A stretch of 64,000 nt of DNA, taken from contig JABMLP010000018.1 in the NCBI GenBank assembly GCA_013176395.1, forward strand, positions 868,001 to 932,000, read 5' to 3'. The notes under the pieces were generated by a model. It did no database searches and was not told where the DNA came from. It worked only from the letters and a program-made list of their open reading frames with translations. The DNA is from Venturia oleaginea. Its lineage: Eukaryota; Ascomycota; Dothideomycetes; Venturiales; Venturiaceae. Position numbers and translations under genes: made by a program. Positions 54,258-64,000 of this stretch are shown in pieces; position 1 is the first letter of the stretch, and each line of letters starts with the position of its first letter.

Positions 54258-57200
54258 TCATTCCCACTCCATCTTATCATACCGCTCCTTCGCCATCCCC
54301 GCCATCCTCTCATACAACGCTACCTCAAAAAGCGGACTCTTCCCCATAACATCCCGCAAATTCGTCGGCTGAGTCCCAACAAACTCCCAATACCTCTCCA
54401 CAACCTCCTCCACCAAAAGCTTCCCCATAACAACATCAACCTCCTTCTCAGTCACCGGCTCCGAAAACACCATCTCCGCAGCTTTGAGCAAATACACCGC
54501 CTCCTTCTTCAAAAGCTTGAACTTGTAAAGCGCCAGAGCAGCGAGATCCCACATTAGCAATTTTCGAGCGAGGACGAAGACTTGGGTGCAGCGGAGGAGC
54601 TGCATATTTTGTTCAGCGTCTGTGGGTATTCCGACGAGAGATATCTTGGAGGGGGAGAGGGGCGGGTTGAAATCGCCGAGGAGGAGGAAATCGTGGATGG
54701 GGATGAAGTCTTTTGGTTTAATAGCGGTCCAGCGGTGGCCTTGGATTAGGTGGCCGGCTGTGGGGTCTTCGTATTCGTCGTCGAGGAAGTAGCGGTTTGT
54801 TTCTATGCGGGAGAGGGGGACGATGAAGGGGGTTTTGGTCTCGCCGATAAGGATGGTTATTTGGGTTCCGTCCTCGCTGGGAATGGTTAGATGTATTTTG
54901 AGAGAGATGTGGTGGTGGGAACTTACTCTGGCTCATCGTCGCCTTCTTCTTCTTCGCTCTCATCGTTGTCATCTTCTTCTTCCTCGTCTTCCTCAGGATC
55001 GGAGTCAGAGATGGGATCGTTGACTTGAAGCTCTATTCCCCGCTTTCTCAACTCAGCAAGGGCTCGTTCTCGCTGATTGATTCCTCCTTGGATTTTTTCA
55101 AGGGCCGTTTCTTGGAGAATCTTTGCGTAACGACTCGACAGAGATCCAGTGGTTCGTGAGGCGTCCGGAAACTTTGCATTATAGTCTCGCCGGATCTCAT
55201 CCCGTTGCACCAGACCGCATAAATTCTCTCTCAAGAAGATCAGTTCACCGTCTTCTTCAGCCGTAAACTTTTTGGGCGTCACTGGGCTAGAGGTAGAACT
55301 TAAGCTAGGGATGGAAATCTCCACTTGAAGCTCAATACCTTTTCGTCTCAATGCATCAATGGCTCTCTGGCGCTGACCTACATTGCCAGTTCTCCGAGAT
55401 ACGTCTTCTTTGAGGAAATCCACATAACGACGCCTGAAAGAGCTTGTGGACCGTGAGGAATGGGGGAACTTTTTGTTGAAGTCATGAGCAACGTCGTCCC
55501 ATCGTACTTGATCTCCCATTTTCTCTTTCAGAAGAATGAGTTCACTATCCTCTTCAGCCGTAAACAACCTGCCTACGAGTGGTGTACTTGGTACAGGATT
55601 ATCGTCGTCGTCGATAACGATCACAGTGGACCTGGTTTCTGTTAATCAATGTCAAAGATGGACCATTTGGAAAGGACTTACGACTTGCTGGCCTTTCGCT
55701 GACTGGTTAATAATTCGTATCGTACACGTAAATCTCCCCCACTCCTCGCCCTCCATCCTTTACCCCGATTCTGGCTCACAAAAGCCGCTGCAACTTCTGA
55801 CCAGCTCTCGCGAAACATTTTATTTCTCAATCTTAGTAATTCTTCATCTTCCGCAGATGTCCAGGCTTTAGAATGCGGCAAGCTGTCTGACAGTGTACTT
55901 GAAGAATCTGCCATCATCTCGAAGGAAAACCTGCATCTTGTCAGTCATACACCAGAATCGTTAGCAGTGGAGGGTAACTTCCTTATTGGCTTGCTCGTGT
56001 GCAAGTAGTCGTTGGTATCGAGCGGAAAGACTGTTGGAAGACCTCTTACCGGGTCCTCTAGTTTTCAGCCAACGATTGTAAACAATTGCCACGTCTGTCC
56101 AATTTTGATGAAGCATCGACTTCCTCAACCTCACGAGTTCTTTATCTTCCAATGGTGTCCACGGTTTTGAGGAGCCTCCACTAGCCGACTGGGTACTTGC
56201 GGAATACGAAATTCTAGATTTTGTCAGCTACCATCATGAAATTGAGGTCGGCTCCTACTTACTGCTCATTATTCTCAGTAGTTCTGAGGTGCTTGTTGAA
56301 GCATTCTTTGATTGTGTTGGGTTTTCTGACAGGCCAGTCATTCTCCTCACAATAGGCATTGAAAGCTCTCGCGACTTCGAACCAAGACTTTCCTGGCATA
56401 TTCTTCTTGGTTTTCGCAAGCGCATCATATTGCGCGCTAGTCCAGCTTTTGCTGTTTATGAGCATGCCACCATTTTGGACGAACTCAAGCATTGATATCG
56501 ATACCTCATCGTCTGCCTCTTCCCACTTGGACTGGATGAGCGCGTAGCGGGAGTGGAGTGTGCCTTCGCCGCGTTCCTGGTATACAGGTCCTACATGCAT
56601 CCTAGAACTGAACATCTCAGAGATCTCAATCCAGCTAGATCCTGGCATCTCTTTGTCTCGCAACTTTACGAGTTCAATGTCTTCTGCCCTTGAGAAGGAA
56701 CTCGGACTAGACTTCAATGACGCGATATCAGCATCACCAAGCAGGGCGAGGGCTTTCTTTCGCAAGGCAAGCCCAGCATTTGAACAGCTCTTGTCTCCAC
56801 TAATTTGTCTCCAGCGTTGGCGTGTATTGTTGTAATTGCGAGGCGGGTCACCCCATGCTTTGCCATGACATTTGCGGTCGAGCGCACCGACAATTTCTTG
56901 CCAGGAAGGTCTGGGCTTCGCTCTCTCTCGCATGTGAATAAGTTCTGCGTCTTCCAAAAGGATCCATGGAGTTGGCGAGGAAGTCACGGACGAGCGGTCC
57001 ATCCAATCTTCTCTCACTTCCTCAGCTTCAGAATCGCTGTCGGAATCCCCCGACTGATCTTCGTGCTGGCCTGATCTGGATGGAAGATGTCTGTAACGAC
57101 TGTGCAATGCAGAAGTGGACAAGACCTCACTCCGCGAAGGACAGTCGAATCGTCTATTGAAAACTTCTGTGATCTCGGACCACTTAGCTTTGGGCATCTC

Positions 57201-58572
57201 AATTTCTTTCAGCCTAGCAAGCTCTAGATCCTCAGCCTTGGTATACTTGTGGGTTTGAAGAGCTAGAGAGGCAATGATCTGACCGTGTCTTTTCTGATCG
57301 AGAAATGCTAATGCTATTTTTCTTGCCTGTAGACCATTGGTTGAAACAACGCCTTTGCCAATCCGTGGTTCTGGACCGATCATTCTTCTGTAGTGGTATT
57401 CAGCACTTCTGTCGGAAAATCCAGCGCTGTTGGGAAAGATTTCCTTGATGCGCCGAGTAATCTGGTCAAACGTAGGGACAGGCTTGGTTCTTTCCTTCAA
57501 GCGGATGAGCTCGGCGTCCTGAGCGACTGTCCATGCTCTTGCAGAATGTTCAATTCCCGACGCTGAACTCGAGCCGGAGTATCTGGAGAGTCGGTTCTTG
57601 TTGCTGTCAAGTTTTTCCTCTTGCTCATCGAATCTAGTAGACTCAACCAATGTGTCCGGGAACCGCCTAGGCTTCACAGGCTGGGGGAAGCTACTCGCTG
57701 AAGAAGAGGGCTGGATGGGCTCGGCTATTCGACTCTTAGACTCAGCTTGATCGTCTTTGTTTTCCTGGGGAGTAGCGAATTTGGGCATGAAGACCTTTTC
57801 TCTCGGGCAACGGACCTCTGCCGGAGCAGGCGTGTTCTGCACTTTCAAGGACGATTTCGAGGAGTGGCCGTCGTCTTTCGAGGTAATGGAGGATTCGGAA
57901 AAGCTTGTGCTCGGAGTGTTGTCGTCCTTTCGCGATTTTTTTGCAATTGAAGGCAAGCTGTACAGATCGTCATCGGAGTCAGTAACAGGACTGGGAGATC
58001 GTGTCCGTTTGGTGCCGCTCGGGCCAGTAATTGCTTGATCGTTCGATAATCGGCGCTGGTATTCCTCTTTTGGCTGACTTATCGCCAACTCCATATTAGC
58101 CTTTTCAACATCCGTCTCTTTAACCTCAGCCTCCTTAGTCGCACGTTTGTCTCCCACTCGACCTTGTGGAGAGGTAGATCCTTCCAAGTTATGCTGGAAT
58201 GCCATTTGATAGTCCCGATACTGTTCGATCCAGTGGCTTGTGTTGTCATGTTTGACGACCTGCTCACAGGCATGCTGCAAATCCTGAAGGTTCTGGCGGT
58301 ACGCCACCCCGCAAAGGTCGAAGATAGCACCCCTATCTGCTGGAACGAGTTCGTACGGGTCAACCCAGCGTCTAGATAGTGTCAGAATTATATCTCCTCG
58401 TTTATTTGAGCATGGGCACTGACAATTGGTTCTTCTCGATCGGAAGAATTGCAACCTTGTATCTTCCCGTTTGTGTGGCTTTATCCTCTAGAGTCAGAAG
58501 AGTTTCTGGGAACTTTACCACCGGCCATCTTTGCCGATCTATCTCGACGAGGTAGACCTCTGCTTCTGTCAT
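54258..58572 (-). CDS. Nine-repeat Myb/SANT-like protein with PWWP-like and BTB-like ends
   Basis: Six exons on the minus strand: 58424..58572, 56263..58371, 55995..56213, 55682..55930, 54927..55631 and 54258..54876. The total is 4050 bp in frame, 1349 aa. Introns are about 50 bp, except one of 64 bp (55931..55994) that seems to use a GC donor. The N-terminus (AEVYLVEIDRQRWPVVKFPE ... VAILPI...QLRWVDPYEL) resembles a PWWP or Tudor-like barrel. A long disordered region follows. Nine Myb/SANT-like repeats start near residues 330, 425, 517, 607, 689, 770, 845, 925 and 1015, each with a W/F-T-x-x-ED-x-EL start and a spaced W/hydrophobic core. An acidic linker leads to a BTB/POZ-like end (ITILIGETKTPFIVPLSRIE; YFLDDEYEDPTAGHLI; LARKLLMWDLAALALYKFKL). 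This suggests a chromatin or DNA-binding scaffold. The start ATG at 58572 is the first in frame; the open frame extends upstream without ATG, so a further exon is possible. Confidence 0.72.
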
Positions 58573-59585
58573 CTCTTTATTGTAACCGCCTGCCAGGCGG
58601 GTGTGAGTCCCGACAGGCAAAGGCGTGGTGGAGGTCGCAGTGGCGAGAATGTTCGATGTTGGTGTAGAGGTGAGAAAGTGAAGTCCGCGGAAAGTTGAAC
58701 AAATAGTGGTAATTGCAATCCGGGTACCTGTATCGTCTCCAGATCTGCGCGGTATAACAGTCGAAGCTAAATTCAGATCTCGAGTATTGTTATGACCAAG
58801 GATTTAGTTCTTGGTGGGAGAAGAAATTCGGGCTGTGAAATTGAAAGGAAAATGTCGTGTGTAAATAGTCGAGTAACCTTGGAGGTTAATGTAAAGTTGA
58901 GGCAGTGGATTGAAGGAAGGGCACCTTTGTGTTGACCTAGAAGCTGAGACGAAAATGCGGCAAGAAATTGCTGTCGGGTCTATTTCTAGGTGGTCTCCAA
59001 GAGCGGTATGATCGAGAACATGATTATTTTTAATGAGAATGTTCGAGCTATAAGTCGGAGGAGAAGTGTCACATGATCTTACTGGACTGCATAAATAGTC
59101 GAGTAGCCTTGGAAGTCAATGTCAAGTTGAGGTAGTGGGTTCGACGAAAAGACAATTTTATGTCGATAGTAGCGGATATGGAGCACCGACAGGAATATTG
59201 AAGTCAGAGCTATTTTCAGCACTTTAAGGGTGGTATGTTCGAGGAAGTTATTTTATGTAGAGGGCAAGAGTTGTAGTCATAAAGTTGAGGTGGAGCACCA
59301 AATGACCACGCTGGGTCATAGGAATCGGCGAGTAACCTTGAAGATTGGTGTAGAGCCGAGACGAGGAGTCGCTGCAAAGAGCCTTTGATATTGATATTAG
59401 TGTAGACTTGAGAAGTGGGAGTAGGTCTGTTGAGAAGAGGCTTTGATATCGACGTTGGAAGTTGATCTAAAATTGAGGCAGTGGGCTGACGCAAAGAATT
59501 TTGTTATCAGCGTTGGAGGCTGAGGTAGAGCTATGGCGGCGAGTTAGTGCAAGCAGTACGAAATATAAGCAGGGTCACTTTCCAC
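58573..59585. other. Upstream region of the SANT gene, mostly degenerate repeats
   Basis: The first ~250 bases are open in frame with the SANT gene but lack an ATG. The rest is the degenerate tandem array listed separately. No other gene is seen. Confidence 0.5.
58868..59560 (+). repeat. Degenerate ~230-bp tandem array
   Basis: Three copies of AGTCGAGTAACCTTGGA or close variants start at about 58868, 59098 and 59337 (230 and 239 bp apart). Each is followed by GTTGAGGCAGTGG-like sequence and, further on, GGTATG.TCGAG.A. The third copy is shorter and rearranged, with GTTGATCTAAAATTGAGGCA near 59462. The copies are strongly diverged. Confidence 0.7.
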
Positions 59586-60006
59586 TCACACTTCACGGCC
59601 TGATCTCAAGCATGACAATACTAAAGGTGTGAGTGGCACAGTCTCCCAGAGAACCTCAACGAAGAGCTTTGTAGTCATAAAATATTCGGAATTGTCCTCG
59701 AATGCCGATTCCAAGTCGATGATGGCTTCAGGAGCAATATCAGACATAAAACCAAGCTTTCAATATCATCATTGCCATTACAACTCGCCACTTCGACAGA
59801 ATATCCGTTCTGTTTCCATCAGCTTCCTTCCCACCCATGACTGCATCGCAAGCCTTAACAAACTCCTTGCCTTGTGGACAGATCTTAATGTGTAATTCGT
59901 TGCCCCTATGGAGTTGGCCGAATGCTTCTCCAACGTTGGCAGGTACGAGTATGGATTTATCCTTGCCACCCCATACCTTGACTAAGACTCGTTCGTCTCG
60001 GACCAT
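59586..60006 (-). CDS. Possible small unknown gene, one or two exons
   Basis: From the ATG at 60006 a frame reads MVRDERVLVKVWGGKDKSIL, then LHIKICPQGKEFVKACDAVM, and stops at 59740 (88 aa). A second frame immediately after (APEAIIDLESAFEDNSEYF; TTKLFVEVLWETVPLTPLVL) runs to a TGA at 59586. An intron of 40-70 bp with a GTTGTA donor near 59790 could join them, but I could not settle the acceptor. No family recognised. It may be one gene, two chance frames, or a relic. Confidence 0.3.
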
Positions 60007-61077
60007 GGACCTTGGAGCGATGGCTGGAGCTAGCAGCAGACGCAAACTTCCTGCTGAATGTGCTCTGGATGCTACCTAGCTGCTAGACCTCAAGAGGCAA
60101 CGGCAGTGCAAAGGTTTGCGACTTTATGGTTGCACTGGATCTGTAAGAAGAAGTAACAGGCTACGCCTATATCCAGAGAATAATCTATGCGCTCTATCGG
60201 CAATGTTTTGTATTCCCTGTTTTTGGGTCCGTACTGCAGGTCGTTCATTGATCTCACATTACCCATTGATTGCAAGTCGACTCGATGCCTCAAAACAAGG
60301 TCTCTTACTTCAGGATCGATATCAATATATTTGACCCAACAAGAAATCCATCGAATTCGATCCTGATTTGATTCTCTCCACGTAAAGTAAGTTGCGAACT
60401 GAACTGACCTGAATTGAAGGGCGTGCGTAGTTGTAGAGCTGTGGTAAAGTGTTTTGTTTGAGTACTTTAGCAGTAGAAAGATGGACATAGTCGCATTCGA
60501 AGATGGTTTCCTGATTGAATGTGCTTGTTGTGTGGAAGGGAGGCTGCCGTAGTCCTTTGATTGTTTTTCCCCATCCTCTGAACTCTATTCACGATATAGT
60601 CGTGCGGGTGACCATACCGTTCATTGTAAGCCTGTGATGCTCTGTGCACGTTTTCTCGCCATATACTCGGGACTTGAAGGAAGATGACGCTTCCCATGTA
60701 GCTCAGTGAAAGGCATGAAGGCGGCTCATCGAAAAAAGACGTTGATGGGAGAGGAAGATAGTGGATTGGTCTCGAGGAGATGGGTCTTCCACAAGGACAC
60801 TATCAGGGACGATGAAAATGAAAGTTGTTGAAGGAATATGCCATTGACGCGAAGCTTGGACTCCAATATAATAAGAGGCCTCACGTGCATCGCCTTGTTG
60901 CCATCTGTCTTGACGGGCGTGCTTTCCAGACAGCATTCCTTATCGACAGTCGTGATACAGACTCCTGCCACATCTTGAGGCCGAAAGACTGTTCACTCAC
61001 TGAAACCACACAGACTCAAGCTCTGCACCAAATAACAGTGCACACTGAACGGCAAAACCTCCCAAACCGCAACCAAA
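60007..61077. other. Spacer upstream of SEC11
   Basis: Minus-strand frames at 60090..60488 and 60467..60697 are domain-less. The second starts with a proper ATG (MGSVIFLQVPSIWRENVHRA) and could be a small exon, but no support was found. The last ~150 bases are the SEC11 promoter and leader. Confidence 0.4.
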
Positions 61078-61646
61078 ATGCTGGGCAACATGCAGCCACG
61101 TCAACTGGCCGCCCAAATCCTCAATTTCGCTCTCGTCCTCTCTACAGCCTTCATGCTCTGGAAAGGCCTCTCCGTCTTCTCAAATTCGCCCTCACCCATC
61201 GTCGTCGTCCTTTCCGGTTCCATGGAACCAGCGTTCGAACGCGGCGATCTACTATTCCTCTGGAATCGAGGCATGGATACACAGATTGGAGAAATCGTCG
61301 TCTACAATGTGCGAGGGAAGGACATTCCAATTGTGCACAGAGTTGTCAGGAGATTTGGTGGAGGGTGAGTCTATGCCTCAGAGAGCGACTTCAGAACATT
61401 TGCTAACCATTTGGCAGAGAGACTCCACTTCAGCTCTTGACAAAGGGCGACAACAACGCTGCCGATGATACCGAACTCTACGCCCAAGGCCAAAACTACC
61501 TCACCCGGGAGACGGATGTTATTGGAAGTGTAATTGGATACGTGCCCCTGGTTGGATATGTTACGATACTACTGAGCGAGTATCCATGGTTAAAAACAGC
61601 AATGTTAGGCATCATGGGGCTAACAGTTGTGCTACAGCGGGAATAA
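61078..61646 (+). CDS. SEC11: Signal peptidase complex catalytic subunit
   Basis: Exons 61078..61364 and 61418..61646 (53 bp intron) give 171 aa; yeast Sec11 is 167 aa. One N-terminal membrane helix ([19 protein letters not shown]) is followed by the catalytic box [15 protein letters not shown], in which Ser48 is the nucleophile. His87 in VHRVVR replaces the bacterial Lys, as in all ER-type enzymes. The third box is [18 protein letters not shown]-terminal hydrophobic segment ([19 protein letters not shown]) closes the protein. It cleaves signal peptides from secretory proteins in the ER membrane, with Spc subunits. The GG|A codon split across the intron restores the family sequence. Confidence 0.96.
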
Positions 61647-63567
61647 GCAAGTCAGTGCTTCATTGGGGTGGTTCAATACTCCGGGTGCTTGCCATAGAAG
61701 TCGGGCATCTCCTGGAGACAGTCTGGCTCAATGCCAAGCAGGAAATAGCTCTATGGGCCTGTCACGTTTCTTTATGGATACCATGGATACTATATGGTGG
61801 ATATAGGAGTAGACATGACTTGATCGCAGTAAACCTGCGATGGCATAACCATTGATACCCATGCTCAATCAACTTTTCTTTCTCTGAACGCCTTTTCACG
61901 AATATCCATTCCTGTATCCTCGATCGAGATCAGTAACTTTCTGGCTATTTCATTCCTCAAAATCACCAGGACATCATTCTCGATCTCGCATTGAAGGGTT
62001 GTGAAGGAAAGGACACATCGAGCGTTTTAAAGTGGAGGAAAGGATCAAGCTCATGGCTGCCATCTTTCGTCGTCAGTGGCAGTCGTCCGTGGGTAAACGT
62101 GACCTATGCTAACAACTCAACATCATTTTCACAGTTGTCGAACGAGAAAGAGAAATATTGCGGAATTGTTTTGGACCGAATTGCCAGAACATCGCAGGTG
62201 ATCCCAATGCAAGAAGGGATCAATGCGACGGTGCTTAGAACAAAATTGGATATACTTACCAGAGCTACCATGAGCCGGATTTATTTTCTCACTGTCAACA
62301 GTCGTTTGGGCTGGTGAGAATTACACCTCCTGTCAAGACAGACGAGGCTAGATATTACTAAATGCGCACTCAGAGTGGGTACACGAAACTTTAAGCCAAC
62401 CACGGATTCGGTACAAAACAGGACGCCACCTCGCACGAAACATATCGAAGCGACGGAAATTGTCGAAATGGCCTACATAATCGATCAAACGCCAATCATC
62501 GAACCGAATAAACCAGCAAGCCACATGACTCCCACTTACCGAACGGAAATCATCAGACATTGCGTACGCAATATACCAACCCTCCAAAACTGCTCAATAA
62601 ACTTACAAATGATAGACCTCCACTGTCATGACTATGGCGATGAAAACCATCGAGAGTCTACAGAACCGATTGCGCTTTCCTCCCTTTCCTCCTCTTCTCG
62701 AATCCATCTTGTTCATCATTGATCGGTACTGTTCAGGAATAATTAGGGATGTTTTGAAGACTCTGTTTGTCTTGGTTCTACTCGGAGATATGGTTGTGGC
62801 TGTTTTTCTCGGGGGTGTTCGCTGTTTCGGAGGGTAGTGATGGGATTCTGGGGCTTGGTGAAGGGGATGGGCCGATAAGTGAGAAGGGTTTGGGGGTTGA
62901 CTAAGGGAGGGGTGGTGATTGGAGGGGAGAGAAGTGAGGAAAAGAAAGAGAAGAGAAAACGTGAGGGGAGGAAGAGGAAGAATGAATAACTTGGTTCGTC
63001 ACTCTTGGGTGCATGGGTTTGGGAGTGTTGGTGTTGTATTTGGGTGCGGGTATTGATAGAAGCGAGTGGAGTGAATGGTAGGACGCGGGAAGAGTTTAAG
63101 GAAGACATCCGTCCTAGGAAGTAGGATGATGGATGCTGAGCTGATTTGTTAGTAGGAGATTGAGATGAGAATTTGATGGGAATTGGATAGGTTTGTATGG
63201 AAAATAATGCGTATATGCTTTGATTGCGAAAGTGATATGCTGATAAGCTAAGCTATAGGGTCTCTGCCTCCTTTCATCTGTTCAGGGGAAGATGAAACGT
63301 AAGTGTGGCCCTGATGTGCAAATCGGAAAGAGGCGCTCGGATTCGATCGGCCTTTGCCAGTGTCTATGATACAGTTTTTCGGTGTGCTAGAGGTTTGATA
63401 AACGTTGCTGGACAGGAACACTTCTGGTATGTTTGCCCATCTCGATGTCTAAGTTCCCCACCACTGCTTACAAAGAGAACTCACAGTTTGAACACAAGCC
63501 TTAAGCATCAAGTGCATTCCACGCGTCCGCCTGCCTGCTCAAATTCACACAAGCATGCCTGAACTAG
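61647..63567. other. 1.9 kb spacer, no convincing gene
   Basis: Frames at 61991..62317 and 62375..62722 (plus) and 62348..62587 and 62743..63108 (minus) lack domains and most lack ATG starts. A degenerate hairpin repeat may lie at 61935..61995. Purine-rich G/A tracts occupy about 62890..62980. Confidence 0.4.
61935..61995 (+). repeat. Degenerate hairpin repeat copy downstream of SEC11
   Basis: AACTTTCTGGCTATTTCATT, then AAAATCACCAGGACATCATT, then CTCGATCTCGCATTG. Arm order and spacing fit the family (TTTCTGGC...ATTGCCAG...ATCTC), but similarity is modest. Confidence 0.35.
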
Positions 63568-64000
63568 CCGCCCAAATCGAAGCGCTCTTCTACTTGCACT
63601 TCTGCTCTCGCCAACCCCACGTACTCCCATCTCGAAAGACGAGTTCAAAGCGTGGTGCATGAAATATGCCAAACGCAATATAGTCCTTATTTTCCACGAG
63701 ATCCCAGCACTGCAGAAGATGCTTTTGAACTCCAGATCCTACATCGAATGGTACTCCAGAGACACGAAGAGATTAGAAATGTACGAGCCTCGCTAAAACG
63801 ATTTCGCACGTTACCGGATAAGCTGAAGCTGCTCATCTTGGAAATGACCTTCACGAGGGATAAAATGAATGCAGAACTCGTGGTTCTGATGAACGAGACA
63901 AGTTCGATGTTCTTACGTTTCGACATTCGAACATTTTCCCCCGCTCGAATATGCTCCGATATTAGACTACTTCATTCTCGTTTCGATATAGGTGTACATT
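63568..64000 (+). CDS. Unknown gene, 5' part or internal exon, cut by the window end
   Basis: A plus-strand frame is open from a TAG just before 63568 to the end of the window, and its last ~110 residues read as convincing protein: YFPRDPSTAEDAFELQILHR, LKRFRTLPDKLKLLILEMTF, ELVVLMNETSSMFLRFDIRT. The segment LPDKLKLLILEMTF recalls an F-box helix. An ATG at 63555 starts a different frame (MPELAAQIEALF) that looks like a natural N-terminus, so either AG at 63566..63567 is a splice acceptor or a one-base shift separates the two. The product is unknown. Confidence 0.5.

Noticed and set aside
60090..60697. Two minus-strand ORFs as a gene
   Set aside because: Low-complexity or domain-less composition, and no splice pattern that joins them sensibly.

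Overview
The window is a piece of nuclear DNA from a filamentous ascomycete (Pezizomycotina; by gene content I lean towards Leotiomycetes, which is inference). The basis is short GT-AG introns, mostly about 50-65 bp, with CTAAC/CTGAC-type branch points, no operons, genes on both strands with 0.2-4.6 kb spacers, and fungal families such as ERG6, MZM1, zuotin, seipin, CSC1, ARA2, Rds1, GH131 and Fot1/pogo transposons. No tRNA, rRNA, CRISPR array or plausible biosynthetic gene cluster was seen.

Layout. 0-8 kb is compact housekeeping: ERG6 (minus) and the splicing factor SLT11/ECM2 (plus) diverge from a 339 bp promoter; MZM1 (minus) and zuotin (plus) diverge from a 205 bp promoter; a universal-stress-protein gene follows. 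9-13 kb holds an HVA1/TUDOR-family acidic AT-hook protein and a 592 aa protein with an F-box/2EXR-like C-terminus. 13-21 kb is gene-poor, with one acidic unknown protein (15.9-16.7 kb) and a decayed ORF cluster near 18 kb. 21-24.4 kb has seipin and an F-box protein, divergently arranged. 26.9-36.6 kb has a secreted GH131 protein, a small unknown gene, a DHA1 transporter, a predicted GPI-anchored wall protein, a TA-flanked MITE and ARA2. 37.4-38.5 kb is a deletion derivative of a pogo transposon. 39.9-50.9 kb has a small basic protein, a CSC1-type channel, TRM1 and Rds1. 51.5-53.2 kb is an almost complete pogo/Fot1 element with one frameshift. 54.3-58.6 kb is one 1349 aa gene with a PWWP-like N-terminus, nine Myb/SANT-like repeats and a BTB-like C-terminus. 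A degenerate ~230 bp tandem array lies upstream of it. SEC11 follows at 61 kb, and the right edge cuts an unknown gene.

Most genes are unrelated housekeeping functions (sterol synthesis, splicing, tRNA modification, ER signal cleavage, lipid-droplet biogenesis, co-translational folding). There is no single pathway here.

The most unusual signals are: (1) a short dispersed repeat made of an imperfect hairpin (TTCTGGCAATC ... GATTGCCAGAA) followed by an ATCGATATCGAT-like palindrome, present in all three introns of TRM1, upstream of TRM1, in the 467 bp intron of the HVA1 gene and, more degenerately, in spacers; (2) the nine-repeat SANT protein; (3) two related pogo elements, one lacking its whole catalytic domain but keeping DNA-binding domains and 17-bp double-repeat termini; (4) two apparent GC-AG introns. 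All intron boundaries were worked out by hand from splice signals and reading frame, so RNA evidence would outrank them.
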